Under the pieces are notes generated by a model. It was not told the DNA's origin. It was given only the letters and a program-made list of their open reading frames with translations, and did no database searches. Below, piece after piece: positions 1 through 9,234 of a stretch of DNA of 64,000 bases. Location of the stretch: assembly GCA_948443805.1 (NCBI GenBank), contig CAOJUB010000001.1:241487-305486 (forward strand), in the 5' to 3' direction. The position numbers and the translations under genes were made by a program. Numbering within the stretch: position 1 is the first letter of the stretch; each line of letters begins with the position of its first letter. The DNA comes from an uncultured Clostridia bacterium (GTDB taxonomy: Bacteria; Bacillota; Clostridia; Oscillospirales; UBA644).

Positions 1-806
1 TTTTCCGCAATATTTTTATGAATCAGCAGTGATTCTGCGGCGTTGCAGACCGAAGGGCGCTGTGTTTTTGCATTGTAGACGATTTCGGTCGCCATGCTGA
101 AGTCACAGCCGTCATCGGCGTAAATGTGGCAGTTCCCGGTTCCGGTTTCAATCACGCTGACCGTTGCATTTTCTACGACCGTCCGGATCAGCCCGGCGCC
201 GCCGCGGGGAATCAGCACATCAACGTAGCGGTTCAGTTTCATGAGCTGCTGCGCCGTTTCGCGGGATGTATCGGTGACCAGCTGTACGGCGTTCGGCGTA
301 ACCGATGTCCGTTCCAGCGCTTTCTGAATGGTTTTGGTAATGGCGATGTTGGAGTGGATGGCTTCTTTTCCTCCCCGCAGAATAACGGCGTTTCCTGTTT
401 TCAGGCAGAGCGCCGCGCAGTCTGCCGTAACGTTCGGGCGGGATTCATAAATAATGGCAATGACCCCGATCGGAACGCGCATTTTCCCGATTTGCAGACC
501 GTTTTCCATTCTCCTCATGTCCCGGATTTCTCCCACCGGCGATTTCAGCGCCGCAACTTCCCGCACGCCCTGTGCGATCTGGTGGATTCGTTCTTCGGTG
601 AGCAGCAGGCGGTCGATCATGATTTCCCTGATCCCGTTTTCCTGCGCTGCGAGGATATCCTTTTGATTTTCCGCTAAAATTTCTTCGCTGTTTTCTTCCA
701 GCGCGTCGGCCATAGCGGAAAGCGCGAGATTAATCTCTGTTTGGCTGAGGCGCGCGGCGGTCCGTGCCGCTGCTTTTGCCTTTTGTCCCATGATTTCCAG
801 TGACAT
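1..806 (-). CDS. proA: Gamma-glutamyl phosphate reductase ProA (3' end outside window)
   Basis: Second enzyme of proline synthesis: NADPH-dependent reduction of gamma-glutamyl phosphate to glutamate semialdehyde in the cytoplasm. The minus-strand frame is open from the window edge to an ATG at 806 and is absent from the ORF track because its stop lies outside. It begins MSLEIMGQKAKAAARTAARL and contains ETGTGNCHIYAD, which holds the catalytic cysteine of the family. About 268 of the usual ~415 residues are visible. The start overlaps the proB stop by one base (TAATG), so the two are translationally coupled as kinase and reductase of one pathway. Confidence 0.93.
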   Translation of the reverse strand, partial: MSLEIMGQKAKAAARTAARLSQTEINLALSAMADALEENSEEILAENQKDILAAQENGIREIMIDRLLLTEERIHQIAQGVREVAALKSPVGEIRDMRRMENGLQIGKMRVPIGVIAIIYESRPNVTADCAALCLKTGNAVILRGGKEAIHSNIAITKTIQKALERTSVTPNAVQLVTDTSRETAQQLMKLNRYVDVLIPRGGAGLIRTVVENATVSVIETGTGNCHIYADDGCDFSMATEIVYNAKTQRPSVCNAAESLLIHKNIAE

Positions 807-1594
807 TATGCCTGCTCCTTTGCTGTCTTTTTTGCCTTGAAATAGGTGCCGATCCCAGGTTTTCCTTCCAGAAAATCATAGATGATTTCCGGATTTTCTC
901 CGCTTCCTATGTACATGGGGATTCCCTGTTCAGTAGCAATCGCGGCTGCTTTTACCTTGGTTGACATGCCGCCTGTTCCTTTGTTGGAACCGGGTGCGCC
1001 GGCAATCCGGCGGATATGGTCGGTAATTTCTTCTACGGTATGGATTTTTTCTGCATTTGGATTTTCTCTCGGATCTCCGTCATAAAGCGCATCGATATCG
1101 GTCAGCAGAATCAGAAGATCGGCGGCGATACATTCGGCGACAATGGCCGACAGCGTATCGTTATCGCCGAATTTGATTTCTTCGACCTCGACTGAGTCGT
1201 TTTCATTAACAATGGGAATACATCCGTAGCCAAGCAGGGCGTTGAAGGTGTTGATTACGTTGTTTCTCCGCTCTTCGCGGGAGGTGACGTCTTTGGTCAG
1301 CAGGATTTGCCCGACCTGACATCCGTAATCGGCGAACAGCCGGCTGTAAATGCTCATCAGTTCGCTTTGCCCGACTGCGGCAATCGCCTGTTTTTTCGGG
1401 GTTTCTTCCGGTTTTTGAGGGAGATTCATTTTTGCCGCACCGACCGCCATCGCGCCGGAGGAGACCAGGATGATTTCGTGTCCCTGGTTTTTCAGGTCGG
1501 AAAGTACGCGGATATATTTTTCGATCAGCCGAAGGTTGAGTTTTCCGGTTTTGTGGGTTAAGGTTGAAGAACCGATTTTGATAATGATACGCAT
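806..1594 (-). CDS. proB: Glutamate 5-kinase ProB, short form
   Basis: Phosphorylates glutamate to gamma-glutamyl phosphate, the first and feedback-controlled step of proline synthesis. The 262-residue protein is an amino-acid kinase domain with IKIGSSTLT near the N-terminus, the SSGAMAVG loop, ENDSVEVEEIKFGDNDTLSA and GTGGMSTKVKAA. It stops where the kinase domain ends, so the C-terminal PUA domain of the ~367-residue form (as in E. coli) is missing; short forms are common in other bacteria. It lies 15 bp after the polysaccharide deacetylase gene and is coupled to proA. Confidence 0.95.
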   Translation of the reverse strand: MRIIIKIGSSTLTHKTGKLNLRLIEKYIRVLSDLKNQGHEIILVSSGAMAVGAAKMNLPQKPEETPKKQAIAAVGQSELMSIYSRLFADYGCQVGQILLTKDVTSREERRNNVINTFNALLGYGCIPIVNENDSVEVEEIKFGDNDTLSAIVAECIAADLLILLTDIDALYDGDPRENPNAEKIHTVEEITDHIRRIAGAPGSNKGTGGMSTKVKAAAIATEQGIPMYIGSGENPEIIYDFLEGKPGIGTYFKAKKTAKEQA

Positions 1595-1609
1595 GTTTTT
1601 CCGTCTTTC

Positions 1610-2506
1610 TTATTTTTGTCTGTAATAATAGCCGCCGTTATGCAGGGTTTCAAAAGAAAACCCCATGCCTTTCAGGCGTCCGATCGTATTTTCAAGCGAA
1701 GCGATGGTGTTTGAAAAATCGTGCATGAGAATCAGCGCTGTTTTATATTCTCCGCTCAGCCTTTTCCGTGCGCCGGAAACAATATTTTCGGTTGCTGCTG
1801 CGGCGGTTGTCGCCGAATTCCAGTCTTCGGAATCGACATTCCAGTCGGCTACCATGATGTTCCGTTTCTCAAATTCATCCATAATTTCATCAAAGATCGC
1901 GCCGTCGCCTCCGTACTGCTGGCAAAACTGCCAGGCCGAATAGGTGCCTCCGGGAAGACGGGCGATTTCCGGCTTCTTTCCGGTTTTTTCCTCAATCAGC
2001 GCCGAGGCTTTGTCAAAGTCGGCGAAAAAAGCGTCCTTGCTCTGATACAGATCGGAATAAACATGGTTATAAGCATGGATCGCAATTGTATGTCCCTCAT
2101 CGGCCATCCGCTGCAGCGCTTGAAGCGAGGCCAGGTTGTCCAGCTTGGAGGCAACGACGAAAAAGGTTGCCTTGATATCATATTGTTTGAGAATATCGAG
2201 GATTTTCAGCGTGTTGGTCGACGGGCCATCGTCAAAGGTCAGAAAGGCGGTTTTTTCCGTCCGGTACCGCGCCATTTCCTCCAGATACTCTTTTTTTACC
2301 GTCAGGGTTTCCTTTTCGGGGGAAAGTTCGGCGATTTTTTGTTCCAGTTCGCCGATTTCCGCTTCATATCCTTTTTGGATTTCCGCTAGGTTTTCCGCAT
2401 CGGCAAGATATTTTTTTGCGGCGTCTTTTTGGTTTATTCCGGCAAAACCGAATACAACGGCCAGAAGCAGACCCAGAAAGGTAATGACCAGACAAAGAAT
2501 TTTCAT
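1610..2506 (-). CDS. Membrane-anchored polysaccharide deacetylase (NodB domain)
   Basis: Likely deacetylates peptidoglycan or another N-acetylated polymer outside the membrane. A single N-terminal transmembrane segment (about residues 4-24) is followed by a charged coiled-coil stretch (about 28-75) and a NodB/CE4 domain (about 85-295). TFDDGPSTNT carries the metal-binding Asp pair, HAYNHVYSD the metal histidines, RLPGGTYS the third motif and LILMHDFS the final histidine, so it should be catalytically competent. It lies between the small coiled-coil membrane gene (13 bp upstream) and proB. The exact polymer cannot be told from sequence. Confidence 0.85.
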   Translation of the reverse strand: MKILCLVITFLGLLLAVVFGFAGINQKDAAKKYLADAENLAEIQKGYEAEIGELEQKIAELSPEKETLTVKKEYLEEMARYRTEKTAFLTFDDGPSTNTLKILDILKQYDIKATFFVVASKLDNLASLQALQRMADEGHTIAIHAYNHVYSDLYQSKDAFFADFDKASALIEEKTGKKPEIARLPGGTYSAWQFCQQYGGDGAIFDEIMDEFEKRNIMVADWNVDSEDWNSATTAAAATENIVSGARKRLSGEYKTALILMHDFSNTIASLENTIGRLKGMGFSFETLHNGGYYYRQK

Positions 2507-2519
2507 TGGTCGATCCTCC

Positions 2520-2804
2520 TTATGAAAGTTCGGCGATCTTTTGTTTGAGACCGTCGATTTCCGAAATCAATGTCTGATAGGCTTCGTTTTTTGTTTCCTG
2601 GAGATGCTTTGCGTTTTCTTTTGCCGTTTCCGCCGCCTGGTAGGTCTCTGCCGCTTTGTTTTTTTCGGCTGAGGCGAAGAAAAAGGAAACCACAGCCGCC
2701 GAAGCGATCAGAACGGCGCAAACTGCCGTAATCAGAAAAAACAGAAATCCTGAACGGAATCGCCGCATATGTTCGGTCGGACCCGCGCTGTATTTTCTTG
2801 CCAT
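2520..2804 (-). CDS. Small membrane protein with extracytoplasmic coiled coil
   Basis: A 94-residue protein with a basic N-terminus, one transmembrane helix (about residues 19-45) and an Ala/Glu/Lys-rich coiled coil to the end. No family recognised. Its C-terminus, GLKQKIAELS, nearly repeats ELEQKIAELS from the coiled coil of the next gene, the polysaccharide deacetylase, suggesting either duplication of the anchor module or heteromeric pairing of the two proteins. It is first gene of the proBA operon and follows a TTGAAA-17-TATACT promoter. Real-gene status rests on operon position, a clear start and a non-random membrane/coiled-coil pattern. Confidence 0.7.
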   Translation of the reverse strand: MARKYSAGPTEHMRRFRSGFLFFLITAVCAVLIASAAVVSFFFASAEKNKAAETYQAAETAKENAKHLQETKNEAYQTLISEIDGLKQKIAELS

Positions 2805-2919
2805 GTTAATTCCTCCGGTTGATGTGTTGGGTTCAGGCCGTCCTTTTTTCCGGATCGTATTCTGAAAAAAAAAGAAGACGCAGCCCGGAAAGTCTTTTTC
2901 TGTCAGACTTTCTGTGTAT

Positions 2920-2948
2920 AGTATATCACATTTTTATCGCTATTTCAA
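2920..2948 (-). promoter_or_regulatory. Sigma-A promoter of the deacetylase-proBA operon
   Basis: On the minus strand TTGAAA (2943-2948) and TATACT (2920-2925) are separated by 17 bp, about 115 bp upstream of the small membrane protein gene. A hairpin with AGAAAGTC/GACTTTC arms lies just inside the transcript. Confidence 0.7.
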
Positions 2949-2984
2949 GCAAATTTTTACCGAAAATCCGACAAAAATCCAACG

Positions 2985-3821
2985 TTAAGCCAACGCGGTC
3001 TGCGTTGCCTGCCGCATAAAATCAATCCCTTTCTGGGCGTCTTGCAGCGGCGTGCTGTCGGGGGAAACATCCTGTTCAACAATCAGCCACTCTACCTGAC
3101 ATTCTTCCGCGGCGCGGAGAATCCCGGGCATGTCCTGGCAGCCCTGGCCGACAGGCCGGAATTCAAACCCTTCGGTATAGGCTTTTGTCCGCTGTTTTCC
3201 GTCCCGCATATAGTAAACTTTTTCCGGATCGGCGTCGGGTAGAATCGCATAGTCCTTGAGGTGGATCAGTTTGGCTCTGCCTTTGTATTTCCGGATATAT
3301 TCAACGGGGTCTTCTCCGGATACCTTGATCCAGCATACGTCAAGTTCCGGATTCAGCTCCGGTATTTTTTCGAACATATAATCGAGCCCGTACCGGCCTT
3401 TATAATTTTGGAATTCTCCGTCGTGGTTATGATAGAAAAGCTGAATGCCCAGTTCTTCTTTAAGCTTTAACCCGGTTTCCCGGTATTGCTCAAGGCGTTC
3501 TTCATAATGTTCTCCGTTCGGCGCGTATTCCTCCGGTTCGTAGGGAATGACCGAATAGCGGCAGCCGATTCCCTGGAACATATCCGCCCAGAAATCAAAT
3601 TCGTTGATCCAGGTGTTGATTCCCTGGTGGCTTGACACCGCCTGTAATCCCAGCCGGTCAAGCGCGTCTTTTATTTTTTCCGCAGGCTGGTCGTAAAAAC
3701 CGCAGAATTCAACGCCGTCATATCCCATCTGTGCCACCTGCTCCAGTGTTCCGTAAAAATCTTTCTCCATTTCGTTGCGCAGCGAATACAGCTGCATCGC
3801 GACCGGTTTGGCGCTCTTCAT
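2985..3821 (-). CDS. Sugar phosphate isomerase/epimerase (xylose-isomerase-like TIM barrel)
   Basis: A 278-residue member of the AP-endonuclease-2/xylose-isomerase-like TIM-barrel family (IolE/IolH relatives). Barrel-strand motifs with probable metal ligands are visible: GVEFCGFYDQ, the FYHNHDGEF segment, KLIHLKDYAI and the late VEWLIVEQDVSPD strand. Such enzymes usually act on free or phosphorylated sugars or inositol derivatives; the substrate here is unknown. The ATG follows GGGAGG at good spacing. It is monocistronic, read divergently from lepA, and may cooperate with the sugar oxidoreductases elsewhere in the window. Confidence 0.85.
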   Translation of the reverse strand: MKSAKPVAMQLYSLRNEMEKDFYGTLEQVAQMGYDGVEFCGFYDQPAEKIKDALDRLGLQAVSSHQGINTWINEFDFWADMFQGIGCRYSVIPYEPEEYAPNGEHYEERLEQYRETGLKLKEELGIQLFYHNHDGEFQNYKGRYGLDYMFEKIPELNPELDVCWIKVSGEDPVEYIRKYKGRAKLIHLKDYAILPDADPEKVYYMRDGKQRTKAYTEGFEFRPVGQGCQDMPGILRAAEECQVEWLIVEQDVSPDSTPLQDAQKGIDFMRQATQTALA

Positions 3822-3867
3822 ATTCTATTCCTCCCAATATCTTTCGTCTCTTATTTCCTATTTCCTT

Positions 3868-3896
3868 ATTTTAACTGAATATGCCGGGAAAGTCAA
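3868..3896 (-). promoter_or_regulatory. Sigma-A promoter of the sugar isomerase gene
   Basis: On the minus strand TTGACT (3891-3896) and TAAAAT (3868-3873) are 17 bp apart, about 47 bp upstream of the start codon. Confidence 0.7.
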
Positions 3897-3952
3897 GAGG
3901 AAAAAGACGGGTTAATTTGAAAAAAAATCAAATATTTTTCCTTCTTTAAAGA

Positions 3953-3981
3953 TTGACAATTTTTCTTTGGTAATATATAAT
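3953..3981 (+). promoter_or_regulatory. Sigma-A promoter of lepA
   Basis: TTGACA (3953-3958) and TATAAT (3976-3981) with a 17-bp spacer, both consensus, about 57 bp before the lepA start chosen here. It lies back-to-back with the isomerase promoter. Confidence 0.85.
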
Positions 3982-4037
3982 AAAGATTATGAATGTTCAG
4001 GGCGGTTTTCCGCCTGAAAACCGAAAAGGAGCCTTTA

Positions 4038-5831
4038 ATGGAAAATATCCGAAATTTTTGTATCATCGCCCATATCGATCACGGAAAGTCTACCCTCTGT
4101 GACCGGATTCTGGAATATACCGACACGGTTGCAACCCGGGATATGGAGGAGCAGCTGCTGGATAATATGGATTTGGAGAAAGAACGGGGCATTACGATAA
4201 AAGCCCGGGCGGTTAAGCTCCATTATAAAGCAAGCAACGGCAATGATTATATTTTTAACTTGATTGATACGCCGGGACACGTCGATTTTAATTATGAGGT
4301 CTCCCGGTCTCTGGTCGCCTGCGACGGCGCGATTCTGGTTGTCGACGCTTCGCAGGGAATTGAGGCGCAGACATTGGCGAATACCTATCTGGCCATTGAA
4401 AATAATCTGGAAATCGTTCCCGTCATCAATAAAATCGATCTGCCCAATGCCGATCCGCCAAGGGTTATTAAAGAAATTGAAGATATTATCGGGATTCCCG
4501 CCGAGGATGCGCCGCTGGTTTCGGCCAAGGCCGGAATCAATATCGAACAGGTTCTCGAACAGGTTGTTGCCATGATCCCCGCGCCGAAAAAGGGGGGCGA
4601 CCGTCTCCGCGCGCTGATTTTTGATTCGGTTTATGATTCTTACCGGGGCGTAATCGTCTATGTCCGTCTGTTCGGCGGAAAAGTCCGCGCCGGCGACCGG
4701 ATTCGCATGATGGCGACCGGGGCGGAGTTTGATGTTGTTGAGGTCGGTTATCTCCGGCCTTTCGGTTACGAGGCCGCGCCGGAAATCTGCGACGGGGAAG
4801 TCGGCTATATTATGGCGAGCATCAAAACCGTCCGGGATACCCGTGTCGGCGATACGGTCACGCTGGCTTCGGCGCCGGCGGAAGAACCGCTGCCGGGCTA
4901 TAAAAAGGTAAATCCCATGGTCTTTTCCGGTATTTATCCTGCCGACGGTTCGAAATACGGCGATTTGCGGGACGCTTTGGAGAAATTACAGCTCAATGAC
5001 GCTTCGCTTACTTTTGAGGCAGAAAATTCAACCGCTCTCGGTTTCGGTTTCCGCTGCGGATTTCTGGGGCTTTTGCATATGGAAATTGTGCAGGAACGGA
5101 TTGAACGGGAATATAATCTGGATATTATTACCACCGCGCCGAGCGTGGTTTACCGGATCACCAAAACCGACGGCGAGGTTGTTTATATTGACAATCCTTC
5201 GGCTTATCCCTCGCAGGGGGAGATTCAGAAATCGGAAGAACCGTTTGTCAATGCGGATATCATTACCCCTTCGGAATATACCGGCGCGGTGATGGATCTT
5301 TGCCAGGAACGGCGGGGAACATTTAAAAATATGCAGTATATCGATGAAAACCGGGTGAATATTCATTACGATCTTCCGCTGAATGAAATAATTTATGACT
5401 TTTTCGATGCGCTCAAATCCCGCACGAAGGGATATGCTTCTTTTGATTATGAATTTAAGGGATATGTGCCGGGCGAACTGGTAAAGCTGGACATCCTTCT
5501 GAACGGAGAGGTTGTCGATGCGCTTTCCTTTATTGTCAACAGCGAACGGGCCTATTCCCGGGGGCGGCGGATTGCCGAAAAACTGAAAGAACACATTCCC
5601 CGCCAGCTGTTTGAAGTCCCGATTCAGGCCGCCGTCGGCGGAAAGGTGATTGCGCGGGAAACCGTTAAGGCCATGCGGAAAGACGTGCTGGCAAAATGTT
5701 ACGGCGGCGATATTACCCGGAAGAAAAAGCTTCTTGAAAAACAGAAGGAAGGAAAAAAGCGGATGCGTCAGCTGGGTTCCGTTTCGGTTCCGCAGGAGGC
5801 ATTTATGGCTGTACTGAAGCTGGATGAGTAG
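4038..5831 (+). CDS. lepA: Elongation factor 4, translational GTPase LepA
   Basis: Ribosome-binding GTPase that acts on stalled or assembling ribosomes. The 597-residue product has G-domain motifs [24 protein letters not shown] and NKIDLP, EF-G-like domains, and the LepA-specific C-terminal domain ([20 protein letters not shown], then the basic [20 protein letters not shown] segment). The ORF track begins 15 codons upstream, but AAAAGGAG sits 7 bases before the ATG at 4038 and the family begins at this methionine. hemW overlaps its end by 8 bp, a pairing common in Firmicutes. Confidence 0.97.
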   Translation: MENIRNFCIIAHIDHGKSTLCDRILEYTDTVATRDMEEQLLDNMDLEKERGITIKARAVKLHYKASNGNDYIFNLIDTPGHVDFNYEVSRSLVACDGAILVVDASQGIEAQTLANTYLAIENNLEIVPVINKIDLPNADPPRVIKEIEDIIGIPAEDAPLVSAKAGINIEQVLEQVVAMIPAPKKGGDRLRALIFDSVYDSYRGVIVYVRLFGGKVRAGDRIRMMATGAEFDVVEVGYLRPFGYEAAPEICDGEVGYIMASIKTVRDTRVGDTVTLASAPAEEPLPGYKKVNPMVFSGIYPADGSKYGDLRDALEKLQLNDASLTFEAENSTALGFGFRCGFLGLLHMEIVQERIEREYNLDIITTAPSVVYRITKTDGEVVYIDNPSAYPSQGEIQKSEEPFVNADIITPSEYTGAVMDLCQERRGTFKNMQYIDENRVNIHYDLPLNEIIYDFFDALKSRTKGYASFDYEFKGYVPGELVKLDILLNGEVVDALSFIVNSERAYSRGRRIAEKLKEHIPRQLFEVPIQAAVGGKVIARETVKAMRKDVLAKCYGGDITRKKKLLEKQKEGKKRMRQLGSVSVPQEAFMAVLKLDE

Positions 5832-6933
5832 CGGCGGTTCCTCCTTGTCGCAGGGGGAAGGACTGCGCCGGGGCGTTTATCTGCATATTCCCTTTTGCGC
5901 TTCTAAATGCGGTTATTGCAATTTTTATTCCTGCGTTGCGGCGAGGTCGGTTCAGGAAACCTATGTTTCCGCTCTTTGCCGTGCGGTGGAGACAGCCGGT
6001 ACGGGGGAAGAAATCGCTACGGTTTATATCGGAGGCGGAACGCCTTCGGTTTTGCCGGAGGATGCGTTTGACCGAATCTTTTGTTCGCTCCGGCATGCGT
6101 TTGACTGTTCTCAGGCCGAGGAAATTACGGTGGAGTGTAATCCGGACAGTGCGGATGAGAATTTTTTTCAGCGGCTGAAGCATGCCGGCGTGAACCGGAT
6201 CAGTATGGGCTGTCAGTCGTTTGTTGAGGAAGAACTGCAGCAGCTTGGCCGCCGGCATACGGCCGCGGATGCCCGTCGGGCTTTTCGGGCGGCAAGAAAC
6301 GCAGGGTTTGACAATATTTCTTTGGATCTGATGCTGGCAATTCCTTTACAGACGAAAGAAAGCCTGACACGGTCTCTTCAGGCTGTTGCTGAACTTTCGC
6401 CGGAACATCTTTCAGCTTATCTTCTTAAAATCGAGGAAGGCACGCCTTTTTCTCGCAGACCGATCTTGCCGGACGATGATTTGGCCGCAGATTTGTATTT
6501 GCTGGCCTCTGAATTTCTTTCCTGTAAAGGTTATGAACATTACGAGGTGTCGAATTTTGCCAGAAAAGGGTTCCGGGCAAAACACAATTCCGCCTATTGG
6601 CAGGGCCGGGAATATTATGCATTCGGCCCGGGTTCCTATGGCTATCTCTGCGGCGAGCGGTTTTTCTGGGAGGCTGATCTTTCCCGGTTTTTATCGGGAA
6701 CACCCCGAAGAATTATAGAGGAACGGCTGTCGGCGGAGGATATCCGCAGGGAAAAACGGATACTTTCTCTTCGGACGTCGGATGGCGTAAAGGTCGATGG
6801 CTTGACATATGAACAGGCCGCCTACCTGAACGGATTGATTCCTTCGGGGCTGGTCAAAGCTTCGGACGGCCGGTTTTCCCTTACGCCTTCCGGTTTTTTG
6901 GTTTCCAATGAAATTCTCTCACATCTTTTTTAA
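5824..6933 (+). CDS. hemW: Radical SAM protein HemW (coproporphyrinogen III oxidase-like)
   Basis: A 369-residue radical-SAM protein of the HemN/HemW family. [12 protein letters not shown] gives the CxxxCxYC cluster motif, in the HemW rather than HemN form, followed by IGGGTPSVL and a C-terminal winged-helix-like HemN_C region. HemW relatives are thought to be heme chaperones rather than coproporphyrinogen oxidases, so older oxidase names are unsafe. The ATG lies inside the end of lepA and translation is probably coupled. Confidence 0.92.
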   Translation: MSSGGSSLSQGEGLRRGVYLHIPFCASKCGYCNFYSCVAARSVQETYVSALCRAVETAGTGEEIATVYIGGGTPSVLPEDAFDRIFCSLRHAFDCSQAEEITVECNPDSADENFFQRLKHAGVNRISMGCQSFVEEELQQLGRRHTAADARRAFRAARNAGFDNISLDLMLAIPLQTKESLTRSLQAVAELSPEHLSAYLLKIEEGTPFSRRPILPDDDLAADLYLLASEFLSCKGYEHYEVSNFARKGFRAKHNSAYWQGREYYAFGPGSYGYLCGERFFWEADLSRFLSGTPRRIIEERLSAEDIRREKRILSLRTSDGVKVDGLTYEQAAYLNGLIPSGLVKASDGRFSLTPSGFLVSNEILSHLF

Positions 6934-7001
6934 ATCAGAACGGTAAAACGGTTTTTTTGATCATTTTTATGCCGCTTACAGGCGGCGGAATGGAGTTTAT
7001 G

Positions 7002-8801
7002 ATGTTTGTTATTTCCCAAAACAGAGACAGTGATTATTCAATTATTCTTCGCCGGAACGCTTCCCCTTCCGAAAAAACGGCGATGAAGGAACTGAAAAAA
7101 TATCTTTTTCAGATTTCCGGCGCGATGCTCCCCCATTATACCGAAGGGTATTCCGAAGCGGCGCATGAGATCGTTCTCGGTTATACCAGCCGCGGCGGTT
7201 ATACCGAAGAGGATATCCGGGAACTGGGTGAGGAAGGATTTTTGATTAAAAATGAAGCGGAGAAGATTTTTATTCTCGGCAGCTCTGTCCGCGGGGTTCT
7301 TTACGGCGTTTATACCTTCCTTGAAAAAATTCTCGGCTGCCGTTTTTATACCAATGATTTTGAGAAAATTCCGAGAAAAGAAACGCTTGCTCTGGAAAAC
7401 TTCTGCCTGAAGGAAACGCCGGTTTTTGAATACCGGAATTCCTACTGGTTTCCGGTTACCGATGAAAAGATCAGCGCAAAACTGAAGATCAACGGCTGTC
7501 ATGGCAGAGAGATTTCTCCGGAATATGGCGGCGGAATTGTCTATGTCGGCGGTTTTGAACACACCATCGGCTGGCTGAGCGGGCAGTGTCCCGAAGGGGA
7601 ACGCGCCTGGACGCAGCCCTGTCTGTGTGATGAAAAAGTGTATCAGACCGTTATCGGCAATATCCGGAAAAAGCTGGAGCAGCATCCCGACGCCCGCCTG
7701 GTGTCGATTACACAGAACGACGGAACCACCGGCGCATGCCAGTGCGAAAAATGCCGGAAGATCAACGAACCTGCCGGCAGTGATATGGGTACGATGCTTT
7801 CTTTTGTCAACCGCATTGCAGACGAACTCGGGCCGGAATATCCGAACCTGAAATTCGATACCTTCGCTTACCGCTCGACCCGCCGTCCGCCCAAAGGCAT
7901 TGTTCCCCGCGATAATGTGATTATCCGGCTGTGTTCGATTGAATGTTGTTTTCGCCATCCGATTGAAGAATGTTCCGAAACGCCGGGACATCCGGAACTG
8001 ACCGATAAATTTTCCGACGATCTGTTGGCCTGGTCGAAATTGGCGAAAAATCTGTATGTATGGAATTATACCACCGACTTTACGAATTTCCCGGTTCTTT
8101 ATCCGAATTTTGCAGCGCTGCGTAAAGATGCGGCCTTTTTTGCCCGCCACGGCGCGCAGGGGCTTTTTGAGCAGGGAAATTATGCTTCGCCGAACGGGGA
8201 GTTCGGAGAACTGCGGGGCTATCTTCTTGCACGGCTTCTCTGGGATCCGTATATGAGCCAGGAAACCTATGAAAATTACATAAAGGAGTTTCTTTCCGAT
8301 TATTATGGCCGGGGCGGAAAGGCGGTCGGCGAATATTTGCTCGCGGCGCATCAGCATTCCGAAGATTCTCATTTCGGTATTTATTTTGATAATCCGACGC
8401 TTTATGTCTATAATCACGATTGTCCGACAAGATTGGAAGGCGCCTATGATTTTGCCGCAAAGGGTGACGAACTCTTTGACCGGGCGGAAAAAGAGGCCGA
8501 GAACGATATCGTTCTTGCGCATATCCGCCGCAGCCGGATTCAGTTGATTGATTATAAGCTGTTTATCTGCCGAGATCATATAAATGAATTAGAACAGCAG
8601 CCGGGAAATGAGGAGAAAATTGCGGAACTCAAAGCCGAAATTGTTTCTCTGAACCGTAAGATTTTTGAATATATGCGGAAATATGGGATTACGCATAACT
8701 GCGAATTTCATCCGATGGAAGAGGTTTCCGAACCGGATTTCAGCGGCGTCAGTTTCCTCTGGCGGACCGATGATGAATTGGAAGCCGACGGGAAGAAATA
8801 A
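7002..8801 (+). CDS. DUF4838 domain-containing protein (GH67-N-like domain)
   Basis: About 599 residues. The N-terminal ~120 residues resemble the alpha-glucuronidase (GH67) N-terminal fold (KELKKYLFQISG, EIVLGYTS, LGSSVRGVLYGVYTFLEK); the rest is DUF4838 (ITQNDGTTGACQCEKC, NLYVWNYTTDFTNFPVLYPN). The family is carbohydrate-related but biochemically uncharacterised. No signal peptide, so probably cytoplasmic, acting on imported oligosaccharides. The track starts at 6957; GGAG (6992-6995) is six bases before the ATG at 7002. A rho-independent terminator follows. Confidence 0.82.
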   Translation: MFVISQNRDSDYSIILRRNASPSEKTAMKELKKYLFQISGAMLPHYTEGYSEAAHEIVLGYTSRGGYTEEDIRELGEEGFLIKNEAEKIFILGSSVRGVLYGVYTFLEKILGCRFYTNDFEKIPRKETLALENFCLKETPVFEYRNSYWFPVTDEKISAKLKINGCHGREISPEYGGGIVYVGGFEHTIGWLSGQCPEGERAWTQPCLCDEKVYQTVIGNIRKKLEQHPDARLVSITQNDGTTGACQCEKCRKINEPAGSDMGTMLSFVNRIADELGPEYPNLKFDTFAYRSTRRPPKGIVPRDNVIIRLCSIECCFRHPIEECSETPGHPELTDKFSDDLLAWSKLAKNLYVWNYTTDFTNFPVLYPNFAALRKDAAFFARHGAQGLFEQGNYASPNGEFGELRGYLLARLLWDPYMSQETYENYIKEFLSDYYGRGGKAVGEYLLAAHQHSEDSHFGIYFDNPTLYVYNHDCPTRLEGAYDFAAKGDELFDRAEKEAENDIVLAHIRRSRIQLIDYKLFICRDHINELEQQPGNEEKIAELKAEIVSLNRKIFEYMRKYGITHNCEFHPMEEVSEPDFSGVSFLWRTDDELEADGKK

Positions 8802-8817
8802 AAGTATAATTGGGCTG

Positions 8818-8856
8818 GGAAGAAGTTCTGTCAAAGCAGAACTTCTTCCAATTTTA
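8818..8856 (+). terminator. Terminator after the DUF4838 gene
   Basis: 13-bp perfect stem (8818-8830 with 8837-8849), loop TCAAAG, followed by a modest T-rich tail. Confidence 0.75.
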
Positions 8857-8884
8857 AAGAAATTGTTAACTATCGAAATAAGAC

Positions 8885-8913
8885 TTGACAAATGGGTCTG
8901 TTTGCTGTATAAT
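8885..8913 (+). promoter_or_regulatory. Consensus promoter of tRNA-Gly
   Basis: TTGACA (8885-8890), 17-bp spacer, TATAAT (8908-8913), 17 bp before the first tRNA base. Confidence 0.9.
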
Positions 8914-8930
8914 GATAGCGTTCTTGATTT

Positions 8931-9004
8931 GCGGGTGTAGTTCAGTGGTAGAACCCTAGCCTTCCAAGCTAGTTGTGTGGGTTCGATTCCCATCACCCGC
9001 TCCA
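8931..9004 (+). tRNA. tRNA-Gly, anticodon UCC
   Basis: 74 nt with encoded CCA. The acceptor stem is GCGGGTG/CACCCGC with discriminator T, the anticodon stem is CTAGC/GCTAG around loop CTTCCAA (anticodon TCC), and the T-arm reads GTGGGTTCGATTCCCAT. All arms close. Its own consensus promoter and terminator make it a single-gene unit. Confidence 0.97.
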
Positions 9005-9007
9005 AAA

Positions 9008-9047
9008 AAAGAAACAACGAGAAACCGTTGTTTCTTTTATTTTTTAT
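9008..9047 (+). terminator. Terminator of tRNA-Gly
   Basis: 12-bp perfect stem AAAGAAACAACG/CGTTGTTTCTTT (9008-9019 with 9026-9037), loop AGAAAC, then a T-rich tail. Confidence 0.85.
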
Positions 9048-9234
9048 TGTAATTTCAATATTTTTAAACCCTCTGTTTTCTCAAAAAAGAAAAATATTTT
9101 CTTGAAAATGGGAATGATTTGTGCCAAAAACAAACGTTTTGTGCCACGAAAATGTGCCACGGAATCGGTCTTTGAACCGGTGAGAAATTTTTTATAAAAT
9201 GATGTGCCGTTGTTTTTTGAAAGGGACAGGTAGT

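Noticed and set aside
7038-8579. 513-codon minus-strand ORF
   Set aside because: Shadow of the DUF4838 gene; no promoter or ribosome site, and composition is that of an antisense frame.
8973-9197. 74-codon ORF beginning inside the tRNA
   Set aside because: It starts in the T-arm, crosses the terminator and has no ribosome site.
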